Shown one piece after another: positions 38,901 through 52,200 of a stretch of 64,000 nt of DNA. Both the position numbers and the translations under genes were made by a program. Position 1 is the first letter of the stretch. Every line of letters starts with the position of its first letter. Below the pieces are notes generated by a model. The model was given only the letters and a program-made list of their open reading frames with translations. It was not told where the DNA came from and did not search any database. The stretch spans positions 2,719,394 to 2,783,393 of the forward strand of contig CAADRB010000012.1 of NCBI GenBank assembly GCA_900708905.1, in the 5' to 3' direction. Origin of the DNA: Hymenolepis diminuta (Eukaryota > Platyhelminthes > Cestoda > Cyclophyllidea > Hymenolepididae).

Positions 38901-40482
38901 GCTTTTTCCACAAAGTTTTCATGGCTTGAACATTTGGAGGTATTTCGTTAGATTAAACATCAGATATCGAATGGCTTGTAAGAGAGTCGTAAATATTGGT
39001 TTTCGAGAGTGAACATTTTACTTGTCAACATATTTGTAATTCGGCGTCTTGCAAGCCAGCTTGCATTTGTCCGATAGTGGAAAAGGCATATATCCGGATT
39101 TACGAATTTCAAAAGATTGGATGCTGACACCAACTCCAAACTTGAGAGTTACATAACTGATAATTGCCATAAATTGCCGTTTTATTTGTTTTATCCCAAC
39201 GTTTTTAAGTATCTTAACCTCCAGTTGTTTTAGCAGAAATTGTAATAATTTCGGAATAATTTGGCTTATACTTCCATATCTTTATTTCTACTGCAAAGCA
39301 GAGCACATGAAAAATAGAACAAAATATGCTTTGTGAACTGCTTTCAAAATATGTAGTTTCAAAAAGTATATATTAACTGATTGTTAAATGACGAATGACA
39401 TCAGGTTATTTTGGATTCTTTGGGTTTATTAAGATTAGCCGTGCGAATATTTAGCCTTTAACCTGTTTACGTACAACTTTGAAATTTCTGTTGTAATTCA
39501 ATTAACGATTTTCTTTTTCCACTTTATCATAAATTAAGCGATGACTTACCTTTTCCGATCCCTGATATTATTAAAACTTGGTGTAACGCCAACTGCGAAA
39601 AAAAAAACACTGGGGAGAGGTACCTTACAAATCACTTTCCAAATCCTTTGCATACTAAAGACTAAAATGGCCTTACCTTAGATCCCTGTGGCGTGAGAAT
39701 CTCCCCTATATGTTCCGATTCCGATTTCTCTTGGACAGTTTCCCCCTTCCAGTTTCCTATATTCTGCACATCTAAATGAGATGTCCTTATCCAAAATCGA
39801 ACCCTGTTCTGAGTTGACCGTGATGGATGCCATTTGCCCTTCATTTTTATTCAAGGGTTCAGCGATTTGGTTTGACCGGTTTTTCTGGATTGTGCACTGA
39901 AATTAGGGAAAAATATAAAAAAAACTTATATTCCAAGCCCAATGTATTGGACTTAATCCCTCAAAATTTAAATCGGGAAATGCCAATTGAAATACGCCGT
40001 CATTTCCCCTATTATGGTAAGGGAGAGTCATCATATATTGATATTTGTCGAATTACTGAACATGCGTAATCTAGCAATTTGAAATTTTGTTATGATTTTA
40101 TGCATTTTGTTTTAATTGCAGGATCGATGATGATCGAACATACAGAAAAAGTATTTTTATTATTTATACTAACTTGTTATTACATTTACCCAAGTGTTCA
40201 TGTTTAAAATGTGTGATAATAAATATAAATAATTACTCAATAGAAGTAAGGAAAACAGGTTGCGAACCTTCTATTTAAGCATTTCCTAACTGGATTTTTC
40301 ACCTGTTTTGAAAACTTAAAACTGACGAATCACAAATCTACTTGTGAAAACTAGCTTAATAAGATTGGAGAATTCATAAAATTCTATTTTCTTACTTAGA
40401 AACTTGATGGGATGTTCAAGAATAAACATATACTACGCGTTTATAACGCTCCATGGCGGACAAGATCGGATAGGAGAGCACG

Positions 40483-40811
40483 GCTACTATAGCCAACATA
40501 TGTTTATTATCACCTAGTGATTTAAAATGATTGGTTGGCGATAGGATCTCCACTACAGTGTCCACAGGTGATCCCTCTGTGTGTTTGCGTGTTTGCACAT
40601 AGATACCTAAACAGGTGTCCATCATCAAGCCAAGATTCCAACGACGAGACATGATTGACGTCCAATGGAGACATATTTTGTATATAAACCTGATTTACTT
40701 GTTAAATAAATTGGAGTTGCTTGTTTGCTACTGACATTCTGATCTGACTGATCTGACGACATGAGTGCCTTGACGTATTCTATCTATTCGATCGATGTGG
40801 CCCAGATAGAC
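40483..40811 (-). repeat. LTR/TRIM-like dispersed repeat, copy C (inverted)
   Basis: The reverse complement matches copies A and B over nearly the whole unit. A 79-codon minus-strand frame at 40416-40652 lies largely within the repeat and is not conserved in copy A, so it is not called as a gene. With copy B, 1.6 kb away in the opposite orientation, it forms an imperfect inverted pair. Confidence 0.6.
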
Positions 40812-43241
40812 CTCAGCGTTTATAACAATGACATAGTTCATAAGTAAATCAAGTACTAAATTCGAAACTTGCATATTGTGAACAATATGAAGACTAAAAA
40901 ATATTTCTTGGCATTGTAAGAGTGAAGCATTTATTTGATGGTTAGACATTTGCGTAATTCTATTTATGTCAAATATTTATTCGCAAAATCTTATACAAAT
41001 CTTCACTTCGCTTTCGTAATTAAAGTTTGAAACTTCATACTGGCCTAGAAAACATAAAATACTTCTGTGGTTGGATTTTAAGGACTGAATGAGGAGGTAA
41101 GGTTGACAATTTTTATTCGGAAGAAGAAACTTATTGTCGTCTCGTGAAAACTGTAAATTTTAAATACATTAAAGTCTGAAAGATCAACCTCTGTGGCACA
41201 AATTTTGACTTGAATGCACTTTTGTTCACATTATAAGGCCTATTATAGATTTTTATTTATTGCAAGTATTCTTTATCGTGTGATTGTCCCCGCGCAGACA
41301 TAAAGTAATGAAAAAGTTGTAAAATAATTTAACATCCATATAATACATGCACGTATTAAAGAACTTACTTACCTCAATGTTCAGTTTACTTTAAAAACGC
41401 TGGGCTGGGTTCCAGCTATTCAGCATTGAAAAGCTGCTTTATGGTGTTTTAAGCAACGTAATATAACACATACTTTTGAGGCATCAAAATGAATTTTGGA
41501 GAATATTTAGTGCGAATATTTGACACTGCACGAATACGCAGTGATCACAACTCAACTTCATTCAATAAATTGAGCGATCCCAGCCGCGAGAGCAGACGGC
41601 AGCAGTTCAAAATCAGTTCGTAGATGAAGACAGGAACGACAATCAACACCGATTTTCGTGAATAATCTCGAATGCATTCATAATACGCACGCATGGGGAT
41701 AACCAAAGTGGCTGTAATTGAGAGTTTAAGAAAATATGGGGCTAATAACAATAGTAAACAAAATAAATCATAATTTCCAAAGAGAAGCAGTTTTTGACCC
41801 TTTTTATAGAAAAGATATATAAAGATAAATGAGTAAAAACCATAATAATCATTATAAAACACCCACGAAACTATAATGATTATGACCTAGAAAATGCGTC
41901 CTGATCGAGTGCGTTTAGAATTCGTGTTTAACCCAGGTTTAAACAGGACGCTTACAGTTTGATGTTGTATATTATCAAGTATTTCGTCTGAATAAATACG
42001 GTAAGACATTTATGTGGGTGATACGAAGATGTTGTTCAAGTGTGAACCAAACGATTTCCCATTAATAAGAGACTTATCTTAGAGAGTCACTTGGGACTCT
42101 TAAGGTAATGCTCAGTACATCCCTTAACATTAACAATAAATATTAAAGATTCTCTTTTATTCATGTTCTTATTTAAGAAAATAATCTCATTCAGTTAGTC
42201 ATTCGTATGGACTATAAGTTAAGTCAAAGAGTGATAGTCAAATAGATTTTAACCTAAGCTCCCACTAAAACAAAATTTCATTCTTGTTATTTTTTGTAAT
42301 TACTACTTGAAATTGTTTGGAATGTATCAAATTCTAATTCTCATGATGTCAGATACTGAAATCATATATAAGTTAGATGTAACAAATTGAAAATAAGCAC
42401 TCGAAAACCGACTTCGAACTATTGCAAATGAACATAATTTCATTACATACTGAGGGGACGATGCTAAATAGGCTCATAATGCGAATTGTGAACAGAACGC
42501 ACAAATTTATAGAGGCCACAACCGAATTGTATTATAAAAAGTGGATTCAGTTAGTTTCTTTAAAATGACTTAAATTTGTTTTCAGAAAATAGTTATTCGA
42601 TATCACGATTTATATAGGATAAAATGTCGTATAAAAGGTGGTTTATAACATTCAATAACTGACTGAGATCACTTTTTGAAATATAGAATTGAAAGAGGTG
42701 CAGTCTTTTAATCAAAAAATTAATATTTGTCTTTATTTTGTCTAGATATCCTTTCAACAAATTTCACATAATAATAAAAGCTAACCTCATATTGCCTTTA
42801 ATTCAAAATTATCAATTTATAGCAAATTGCAACATGTACAAGTCGTTAAATAATAATTTAATGCATTTACGCACCTTTTTGATTGAAAAAATAATAATAT
42901 AATAAAAATATTAAAATTTATATGCAATGATTCTAATGATTTCCCTAGAACCAATTAAAGTACAACCTTGATTGCGCTTGTTTGCGCGGTTTATTCGTCC
43001 ACACCTTGGTATCCTCGGATAATTATATTTTGCCTGCTGTGCCTTAGTAAGTAGTAGTAAGTTTCGAAAGTTATCTTATATATTCTAAATTATAATATAT
43101 TTAATACTCTTTCTTTTCAAAATCTTTATTTGAATATTTTTACAGAAAGCTGTCTTACCTCCGTTATTCCCAGCTCGTTTATTTATTGCTAATAAAGTAT
43201 TATCGATGTAATAACAGTTTATTGTTTTTAGCATAGGATTA

Positions 43242-46200
43242 ATGTCGCGTCTTCCACGAGCTGTTAAAATTGTTGGTGGGTTCATTAGAGTCTTAAGATA
43301 CTTCAGAAAGATTATAATTGATATTTTATCAGCTATTTTCATTTTAGTTCATGATGGTAGGAACTTGGATTACCGTGTTGTTGGAAGCAAAAAAAGTGGG
43401 TTATTCTATGAAATTTCTAATCCTATTCTTCTAGGTCCTCAGACCCGCAGATGGCGTGTTATTTTCATCGGTGGTGAGAAGAAACAGGCCACAGGGATAG
43501 TAGATGAACAGGATGGTTTCCCCCGTTGGGATTGTGAAGTTCTGATGTGAGTTACATAAGTAAGAGAAATCATATGGTATTCCTCATAGGTTAATGTGTC
43601 AGCTCTCTTGAGAGTGAAGGTTTTATATGTTTGAGTGGGTGTCTTTCTAGGTCATTTGTCAACGTTTTCATGCGTCAGAATATGAAGAGTATCTATTTTT
43701 ATTTTAACCAAGTGTCTACTAATTTGTTATTGTTTGAAACATTTTCCATGCATTTTAAAAATACGATCATATCAAAGGCTATTCGAGAGTCTTAAATAAT
43801 CGGTATACTTAGATAGTTCGCTTCACAATAGTATTATAGAACAAAATTAAATTAAGCGGAGTTTTGGAAGTTAAATACTTCAGATAATACTGAAAGACGA
43901 CACAGTGCTATACGAGTTTATTTGCTTATGTTAAGAAAAAAAGTAACCTACGTCTATTTACATTTGAATAAGCCTAGATTTTAAGTAGGAGATTAGTATT
44001 TTCAGTCGAGAAATATCTCTATCTTTCGATTAATATAATTCGTTTACCTGTCCCATTCATCATTAATCTACTCATTCATGTTTCACTCCGTTTCTTACTA
44101 TAATTTTATCATATTATTCCGTCGAGATGTATGAGCCAATAGATGGTTTATTGTGTTACGAAATTCGTACTCGGAGAATTTTTATCAATTTTAGTAATGT
44201 ATTTGAAATTGGTATTTTGCATCTTTGCCATTCAATAAAATCGAAATGAAAGTTGCTTGCTTTATACGAGTTTATTCTGGCATCTGGAAATTTCTACAGA
44301 TTTGGAGAATTAACAGTGTTTATTACTGATATGTAAACATGTTAATTGAATATACTTGAGCATTGAGTATTCTTGTCAGAAATGAGATAATCTTTTCTAT
44401 ATTTTAAGCCGAAGGCCAATGATTATAGTCTCTATTTATGATTTATGATTTTATTTAACTTAATAAGAGTTAGGAAGTAAATTTCTTTTATTAAAAATTT
44501 AATTGCCTTGAAAGATTTTCAGAACCCTCGAGAATGGTTTTCAGAAAAATATTGATCCAAAGAAAATGATATAATTTCTGAAAAATCTGGCACATTCATG
44601 GAATTTACAATTGGTCGAAGTCTCTTAGATCTGACGTACGAAGTGCAGTCATTTTTGTGGATTGAACGCATAATTTTAAAACAGTCGAGTCCGTAAGTGT
44701 CTCGGTGAATTAGCAAATTTTACCCTTGTTCGTCAGAAGTATTTGAAAAGGACAATTATAGCCAACTAATCATCCTTGCACACTTTCAAATTTGAGACGC
44801 TATCGACATTATCTGAATCGGTTTATCGTGTCGGTTTTATTCAAATCGAGATTTCACTTACTTAAATCTATCAGATCCGTCAGATTACTACCTTATTTCT
44901 ATATGCCGCACTTAATTATAGTTTCTTAATCACTGTCTAACATGTGGATCAGTCAAGTTTTTGAAGACATTATTTCTCTTGCAGTTGTATTACTGACGTC
45001 TGTGCCTTCTTTGATTGTAAGTCGTCGGTGTTTTGTTCGATCTGACCATTTGTTACTGCCTAGGAGAATTGCTTGGGGTCAGTTCTTTGAAAATAGACAA
45101 TTTTTTCTTCTTCTGGTTGCCTGTAGTCCGTAGCCAATTAATTATCTTTTCTCTGATAAATTTCTCCCCATTATTAATACATTTTTCGAGACACTATCGA
45201 ACGCTTCCATGTCTAATCAATTCAACAAATCTAGTTAACCTGATTTCCCACATTGTGCCGATAATACCATTATCGACTTGTCTCATTCTATACTCATTCT
45301 TTTGTTTGGACTTTTACCCCATATGTACAGCCCTGTTCATACACATCAGTATCCGCTTCAGATCGCTACATTTCACTCTAATATGCAGTCTCTATCTCTC
45401 TCAATCCCTCTGAGCCTCCAACCAATGATCTTCTCTCTCTGTCTTGTTGTCGTGGTGAAGATTGGTGGATAGAAGTTATAGCTTGAAGAAGAGCTACCTA
45501 AAAATCAAATACCTTAGCTGCCGTATAGATGTTCTAGATGTATTTTTTTTTGTGATCTTTTTACTTTATTTCGGCATTTGAGATATTTCAGATTGTTGAA
45601 CTCTGCTCAAACTTAATTTTTAAGTAAGCTGCTGGCTTAGTCATCCTGATTGCTCTCTCCCCTCACGTTCTGAATGTGTTTGACATTATGCTTATGTAGG
45701 AGAGGTAGTTTATGCATGCTGGGCTTTAAGACTTAAAACTTGGTTTTACTCAAAGTATATTAATAAGGTATTTATTCACCTAATATTTACTGTCTTATTA
45801 TGTTAGAGCGCCTCCAAAACCAGTCGATAATGTGCGAATGTTAGTATTGGATGGGAAAGAACGCGAAGTGGGTCAAGTGGTTATCAATCTTCTCGATTTC
45901 TGGCCACCCTCCCCACCACCCTCACTGGTTACCTCTCAGCTCCATGTCCGTGAGCTCCAAGCAACCAAACACAATCCCACACCCTGTGGTCAACTATCCT
46001 TCTGGATTTGGGCCACTGACTACTGGCCGGAGGGCACCGTTCCAATCGCTGGGTCTTCCGGAGGTCATAGTGCCAAACAAGCCATCAGAGGATCTTTCTC
46101 TCATCTTGGAGCGGCTCTGAAGTCATCTCAACAGTGAGTTTATTTGAATGAAGCTGCATATAGTGTTTTTACCTATTTGCTCATTTTCCATGGCAGAGCA

Positions 46201-49200
46201 ACTTCTCATTATGGGGAAACATCCAAACACGTTGGAATCGCAAAATAGATAGTTCCTTACTAAAGATTGATAAACAGGGAATCGGGAGAACTCTACTTTA
46301 TTTGAATTCCAGAATCATTGGATTGATTGCTTTTCAATTTAAAGTTTGGTCAGACTAGCCTCATCTTATTACCACCTACGAACGGAAAATTCAAATGGCA
46401 TGATTTCGTGGGATTTCGTATAATTGTTGCAGAACCCATCTACTGGAGAAGGGAGTCTAATTGTTTGCGATAATCGGTCCACCAGTGCCTTCTCATCTCA
46501 CTTTCATTTGCAGAGTCAATGACACCAACAATCCACACGTATAATTTCTCTTTCAAGCACACCTGGTTGTGGTTAATGTTTGATAATGTGAGAAATAAAA
46601 CTCTGCGTGGGATTCATAATCAAAATCTCGTCTTCTTTCTTGCTGAACACCTGTTTAGTGTTCATCTGAAGTAGCCTTAATCAGCTTTTTGTGTATGCTT
46701 AAAGCAATCGAAAATTGGGTACAAGAAGTCCATGTTGGTCGTTGCGTATACATGGTAAGCAGCTTCACACTTCGCCGTTTTCGTTAGAATTCGATTGAGG
46801 TGGGGATTTATGATTTTAGAGGCAGAAGCTGATGTCCTATAGTTTTTTACCTAACTTATATGTTTGTACTGATCTGAGTTAAGTTGACCAGTCCAACACA
46901 TTCGATTTATTCATTCAATGTGATCCCGATGGACAATCTCCTAATAACCAACCAACTTGGTAATCCGATTACTTATCCGACTCTTTAAAATAACTTCTAG
47001 CAATAAATTCTTTTATTCCAGTAATTCGCCAAGAGGATGTTTGTCTTTGATATTCCGTCATCCTCGACTTGTAATGTTTAGTTTTAATGGCCATATTAAT
47101 ACTTAATCGTAGAGGGGCTTGGGGTTGGAATAATTATATGAAAGCGCACGTACAGCGGGGTGAAACATTAGGAGAATAGTTTGTTGTATTCAATAAGAAA
47201 GCTGGCTTCTAGGATGTTTGTTATACTCCCTCTGTCTTTTAAATCAAGACCTATGCGGTCCTACTTGGATGTTCGTGGTTGGTGTAGGTTATGTTATATA
47301 TCTTTGCCTGATCTGGTTTAACAACTGTAAATTTTTACTCTTCTAGCGGCTCAGTTGCTGCATCTCAATCCGGTATCGGTGGAGAAGTTGGCGATAACCA
47401 TTCTCGATTAGGTGCCAAGTTTCGAGACATCAAGAACAGAAGTCGTGAAAATCGTAGTGGAGCTAGTTACGTCTCAGCCTCCGGCATTCAGAACCACCAA
47501 TCTCAACCAGATGAAGGCTCTGTCTTGATGGGAGCTTCAATCATCTCTTCTCACGCAGGTTTAGCTCCCACGGTTGGGGGTTGGACTTCAGCTGCGTCTG
47601 AGTTGACAGGAGGTATGGCTGTAGAGAGTAATCTTGTCAATGGAGGAGGCAGTTACAACCCGCTAGGTTCACCTGAACAGGATGAACGGGAGACTTATGG
47701 AGATCTTGGAAGACCGTCCTCAACGTTCGTGGCTGGCGGAGGTGGAATGATAAATAGTGATGATGTGTGGAATACTCCTGCTTCAAATTTTCCCCCGAGT
47801 TCAAGTGCACAACCATCTTCTATGAGAGAAGGTATGTCTTCGTTCAGTATTTACAACTTAAAGACTATTACCGCCACTGTTACAACATATAGCCGTTCCT
47901 ATTGTTTAGTAAGTTATTTTTTCAGATCTCAAACAGAGTAGACAAGGAACAAATTAGACCAGACATAATTATGATGTATGTATACTATTTTTATGAGTTG
48001 TGATTGGCTAGAGAGGACTAAGCCAACCGTTCACAGTTCCTGGACTCCCATGTCCAATGTGGCAGAATATGAGTGATCAGCCAATGAACAACAGTTGAAT
48101 GGCAGTTGACCCAGTCATGGCGTGAAATTGATGTCGATGACGTGGCATTGATATTGCACTTTCGATGCACGGTACAGCATCGCTAGAAGTTATTTTAAAG
48201 AGTCGGATAAGTAATCGGATTACCAAGTTGGTTGGTTATTAGGAGATTGTCCATCGGGATCACATTGAATGAATAAATCGAATGTGTTGGACTGGTCAAC
48301 TTAACTCAGATCAGTACAAACATATAAGTTAGGTAAAAAACTATAGGACATCAGCTTCTGCCTCTAAAATCATAAATCCCCACCTCAATCGAATTCTAAC
48401 GAAAACGGCGAAGTGTGAAGCTGCTTACCATGTATACGCAACGACCAACATGGACTTCTTGTACCCAATTTTTGGTTGCTTTAAGTCTTATAAAAGACAA
48501 GATTAGCGACTACGCCGCATTTCATAATGCCATTCTCATCGTTGACATCAGATCTAATACGATTATCTTCACAAGAGCATTCAAAAAAGCGCCAGCATAT
48601 ATATTCTTTCGAGCTTGGAAAAGTAAAAATCCTGAATCTCCTGAAAAGGATCTCCATTCCCTTTTACCAATACTATTTTTCGCTATATATTTGCTTGTTT
48701 GAATGAATGTAAACTATCTTGGTTAAAAGACGAGTACATTATTAAAATATGAGGATTCAAGCTAGATTCTGGAGTTGTTGATGATCTGCAACAGGGTGTC
48801 TGTCGGGTATTTAAACTATTGGTAACTTTTTGTCTTTCTAATGTGCCGTCAGGTTAAGCTATTCACATAGTGCTGTCGGTTTGCTTAAGTGTTCATAATG
48901 CATTCGAAAACGCCCACTAATATCATTTGTTTGCACGAAAAAATACTATTTGCGTACTTAAGGATCGTATTAATTAGAATGTGGGAGATGATCCATGCTA
49001 TTATTTAAACTCTTAATGATTGTGTTATGATCTGAGATTCAACAAGTTCCCTTAATTTTTAATCTTAATTTGTGAATTGCATTGTTTTAATTGGTAAACA
49101 CTTTCCACCTTTTTCCTAATTCATGAATTACGCTACATGCTTGACGGTTTTGCTTAAAATATACCTTTATTTTTCATTCAACTCTCTGTTGAATATTGTT

Positions 49201-52200
49201 GCTTCTTCTGTATTTTTATCGACTTGCATAGTTACGTTCTTCTCATCATTGTTCTCAAGTGAAAACATTCTGTATAACTTAGAAATGGGCAAATGAGATG
49301 TTTGGAGAATTTGATCAAATGGTTGTATTGCATATTATATGATCACGTTATTATTATTATTATTATTACCTATGATAATGGAAAAATACTTAACAGTTTT
49401 AATCAGATAGGGGTGAAACGGAGGAGGAGTCGAATATGAGTGTATGCTAAAGTTAGGATATCAAGAGTTGGTCTCTGGGATTCTGTGTTGGTTAGTGTCT
49501 GTGACACTTAGAACCTCTTGACCATTTGGTTTGTTTGAATGATTGGTCATGTTCTGCAGACTCATTTGTATTTTCACAAAACCATTAGGTATTTCAGACA
49601 TATCATTATGATTAATCTCGGCCCCATGTTAGTGAAATAAGTCTAATCACTCGAGCAGGTCGGACATCATTGATGAGAACCGCTCCAATTTATTGACTGA
49701 AAGTTAAAAGATTATACACGTTTTTGCACTCGTCGAGCGCTGTCACCCATTTCCAATCGATCGTGTCCTAGCATGAAGATTAGTAGCTGGCGAGTGATTG
49801 CTGATGCTCAGGCGTCCTTGATAACCAAACTTGACAACTGTTGATTTAAGTCTTTATATTTCGCTCTACCAGTTTCCTTATTTTTTGGAGGAGGACCGTG
49901 ATAGTTGATTTTCAAGGTGCTTTGAAATTGATATGCTATGTGAAAATGTATGTTGATTTGAGTGGTTTTCTGCTTACTTTACTTTAAATACCGAATACCT
50001 TCGGGTTTCAGTTTTTGGTTGTCTCTAATTATAAACTTCTGTATATAATGGCATTTTATTGTTTAAAACTATTTACGTGGATTCAATCCGAATTATCTAA
50101 TATTTCTTTATTCTCACTTTTCTACACTTCCACAGTCGTTCCTTACATTTGGAGACTATTTAATTTTTTTGCGAAGCTTCAAAATTTGTTTCCGTCGAAT
50201 GTTTATGACCATTCTCCTGACATTTTAATGCCTATCTTAGAATAAAATTGTATTGATTGATTTTTTCTTTTTGTCCATTATTATTTACGTTGCTAAGTTA
50301 AACATTAGCTTTATAGTTAGTAGCGGAGATAAATCTATTGTAGTTTCGCCATAATATTGCCAGAAGTTTTTCTCTGCAACAAGTAAGTGTATGAGTATCT
50401 TTTGTAAGCTGATGGATGATCTAAGCGGATAGTAAAAGTGACAAGCATTTGTTTTTTCCACCAGTGTAAGTTGCAATAACTCGATAAATGAACGGAAACT
50501 TATATTTGTATTTCAATAGGATTGGCTCTAGGTCGCATTCAGATTGAATTTAGATATACACGCTATTTCTTCTCTTAAAGTTAGAACAATTGAATGTGCT
50601 TGAGTTAATTTTTGAGCCAATATTAATAGAGTTCCTTGTAACTTAGACTTAATTTTACGTTTGTTTTCAAACTTCTTTCATATATTGCAGTTTAATTACT
50701 TGAAAACTACGCTTAATTGTTTTGTTTCCCTTGATATACCAACGAGATTTACCAAAACCACCTTCGATGATGTCAATTAATGACTCAGCAGTTCTTGATA
50801 ATATTAATTTTTTTCATACCATTGTGTTAAACACTTTGTCTTTTTTTCACAGTTCCACCGCACACTTCTGTAACGGTAATATTCTATTCTACATGTGATG
50901 TGCATGTAAACAATAACTATTTATTGAGATATGCTGTTGATAAAATAGATGGTTGAAGGTTAAACTTCAGCCGAGACCGATGACGCTTTTGTTTTGTATG
51001 GAATAATTGTTACGATCAGGATTTTCCCCTCTGCCTCTCACTAACAGGCAGCTTGAAAACCGCCCGCTACATAATTGCTATTTATCCTGAGACAAAGCAT
51101 TAATTTCGTGAGTTTAAGTAATATTTATCGACATCTTAATTATACTCCTAGTGTTTCATACAAATGAGTTATAAGAACATCATTTGAACTTCTCTTAGCA
51201 TACCATATTTCTGATCGTAGTCTTCAGTTGAGATGGTATTTAAGGGAGCCATCGGTCTGCTGATTTATATAAAGGTTTTAATAGAGAATGGGCTAATAAT
51301 TTCGTGTATTTCTCTTTATTTCACTGACGTGACGATTTAGAACTTAAATTTAGTAATGATAATATTTTAGTCAATCATAAGGGATGTGTATTAAAACCCT
51401 CATAATGAGAAGAAGAAAAGCATTTTCTGAGCTTTTAAAGCATGGTTTCCTTACTAGCTGATATTTGTATATTTGCTAATAATTGAAAAGCACAATCATC
51501 CATAATTCGTTGTTTCATTCGTCATTTAATGCAGGAACGTACGTTTTCGCGATAAATGTCACTCCTTTTATTCTCGTCTCTTACTCAAGGTCATTCAAGC
51601 ATCATATATCAACTACTAGACGTCAGTCACACAACACGCTCTATTTATCATTTGCTTTCGTCATACTAGTACTGCTGATACTTATCTACTTCTTTTTCCG
51701 CCAAATAAACATTTCTTTTATCGACAAATCACTTATTTTGTCAGGTTTGAAAAACGTTTCATTTCATACGTTTTTTCTTCAACTCAGGGTAGGAATCATG
51801 CAACTGCATTTGTATTTACTTCAAGGCCTGACTTAGATGAACTAACGTAGTTGATGTTAACCTTTCATTATTCCCTTTGTGCTTGTAATTTATATTAAAC
51901 TGAAAGGCATTCAAACTTGGGTTCTTTAATTACTCGCAAGCTCATCACACCTAAGGATCTGTTAGCATATGTCTGACTGGAATAATATTTTTACCGCACC
52001 AAACGATTCTAAAAGATTTATCCTTTGTGCTTTTTATTCCAAGATAATTAACTGTTATGCAGGACATTATTGGTTGAAAAGTTAATATTTAACAACTTTG
52101 CTAATTTTATGCTTGGCTCTTTTGTCGATCATCTTTCAAAGCCTCATTCAACAGCCCTTTTCTGGTTAGTTACCGCAAAATTTGCATATTCTTGGCAGCA

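Larger units (their letters stand above)
37834..43241. other. Intergenic region with LTR-like repeats upstream of the C2/coiled-coil gene
   Basis: AT-rich sequence with no supported gene. Repeat copies B and C lie at 38.65-38.9 and 40.48-40.81 kb. A minus-strand frame at 41545-41862 is hydrophobic (many Phe, Leu, Tyr), but it has no family resemblance and no in-phase splice partners were identified. A short CpG-richer patch at 42973-43020 with repeated TTGCGC may mark the promoter of the next gene. Confidence 0.45.

Noticed and set aside
40416..40652. Minus-strand 78-codon frame
   Set aside because: It lies largely in LTR-like repeat copy C and is interrupted in copies A and B.
41545..41862. 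105-codon hydrophobic minus-strand frame, possible membrane protein
   Set aside because: Phe/Leu/Tyr richness is expected from AT-rich DNA. There is no family resemblance and no phase-consistent flanking exons.
48415..48702. 95-codon plus-strand open frame
   Set aside because: It starts inside the inverted-repeat arm, runs into intron 4 sequence, and has no domain or splice partner.
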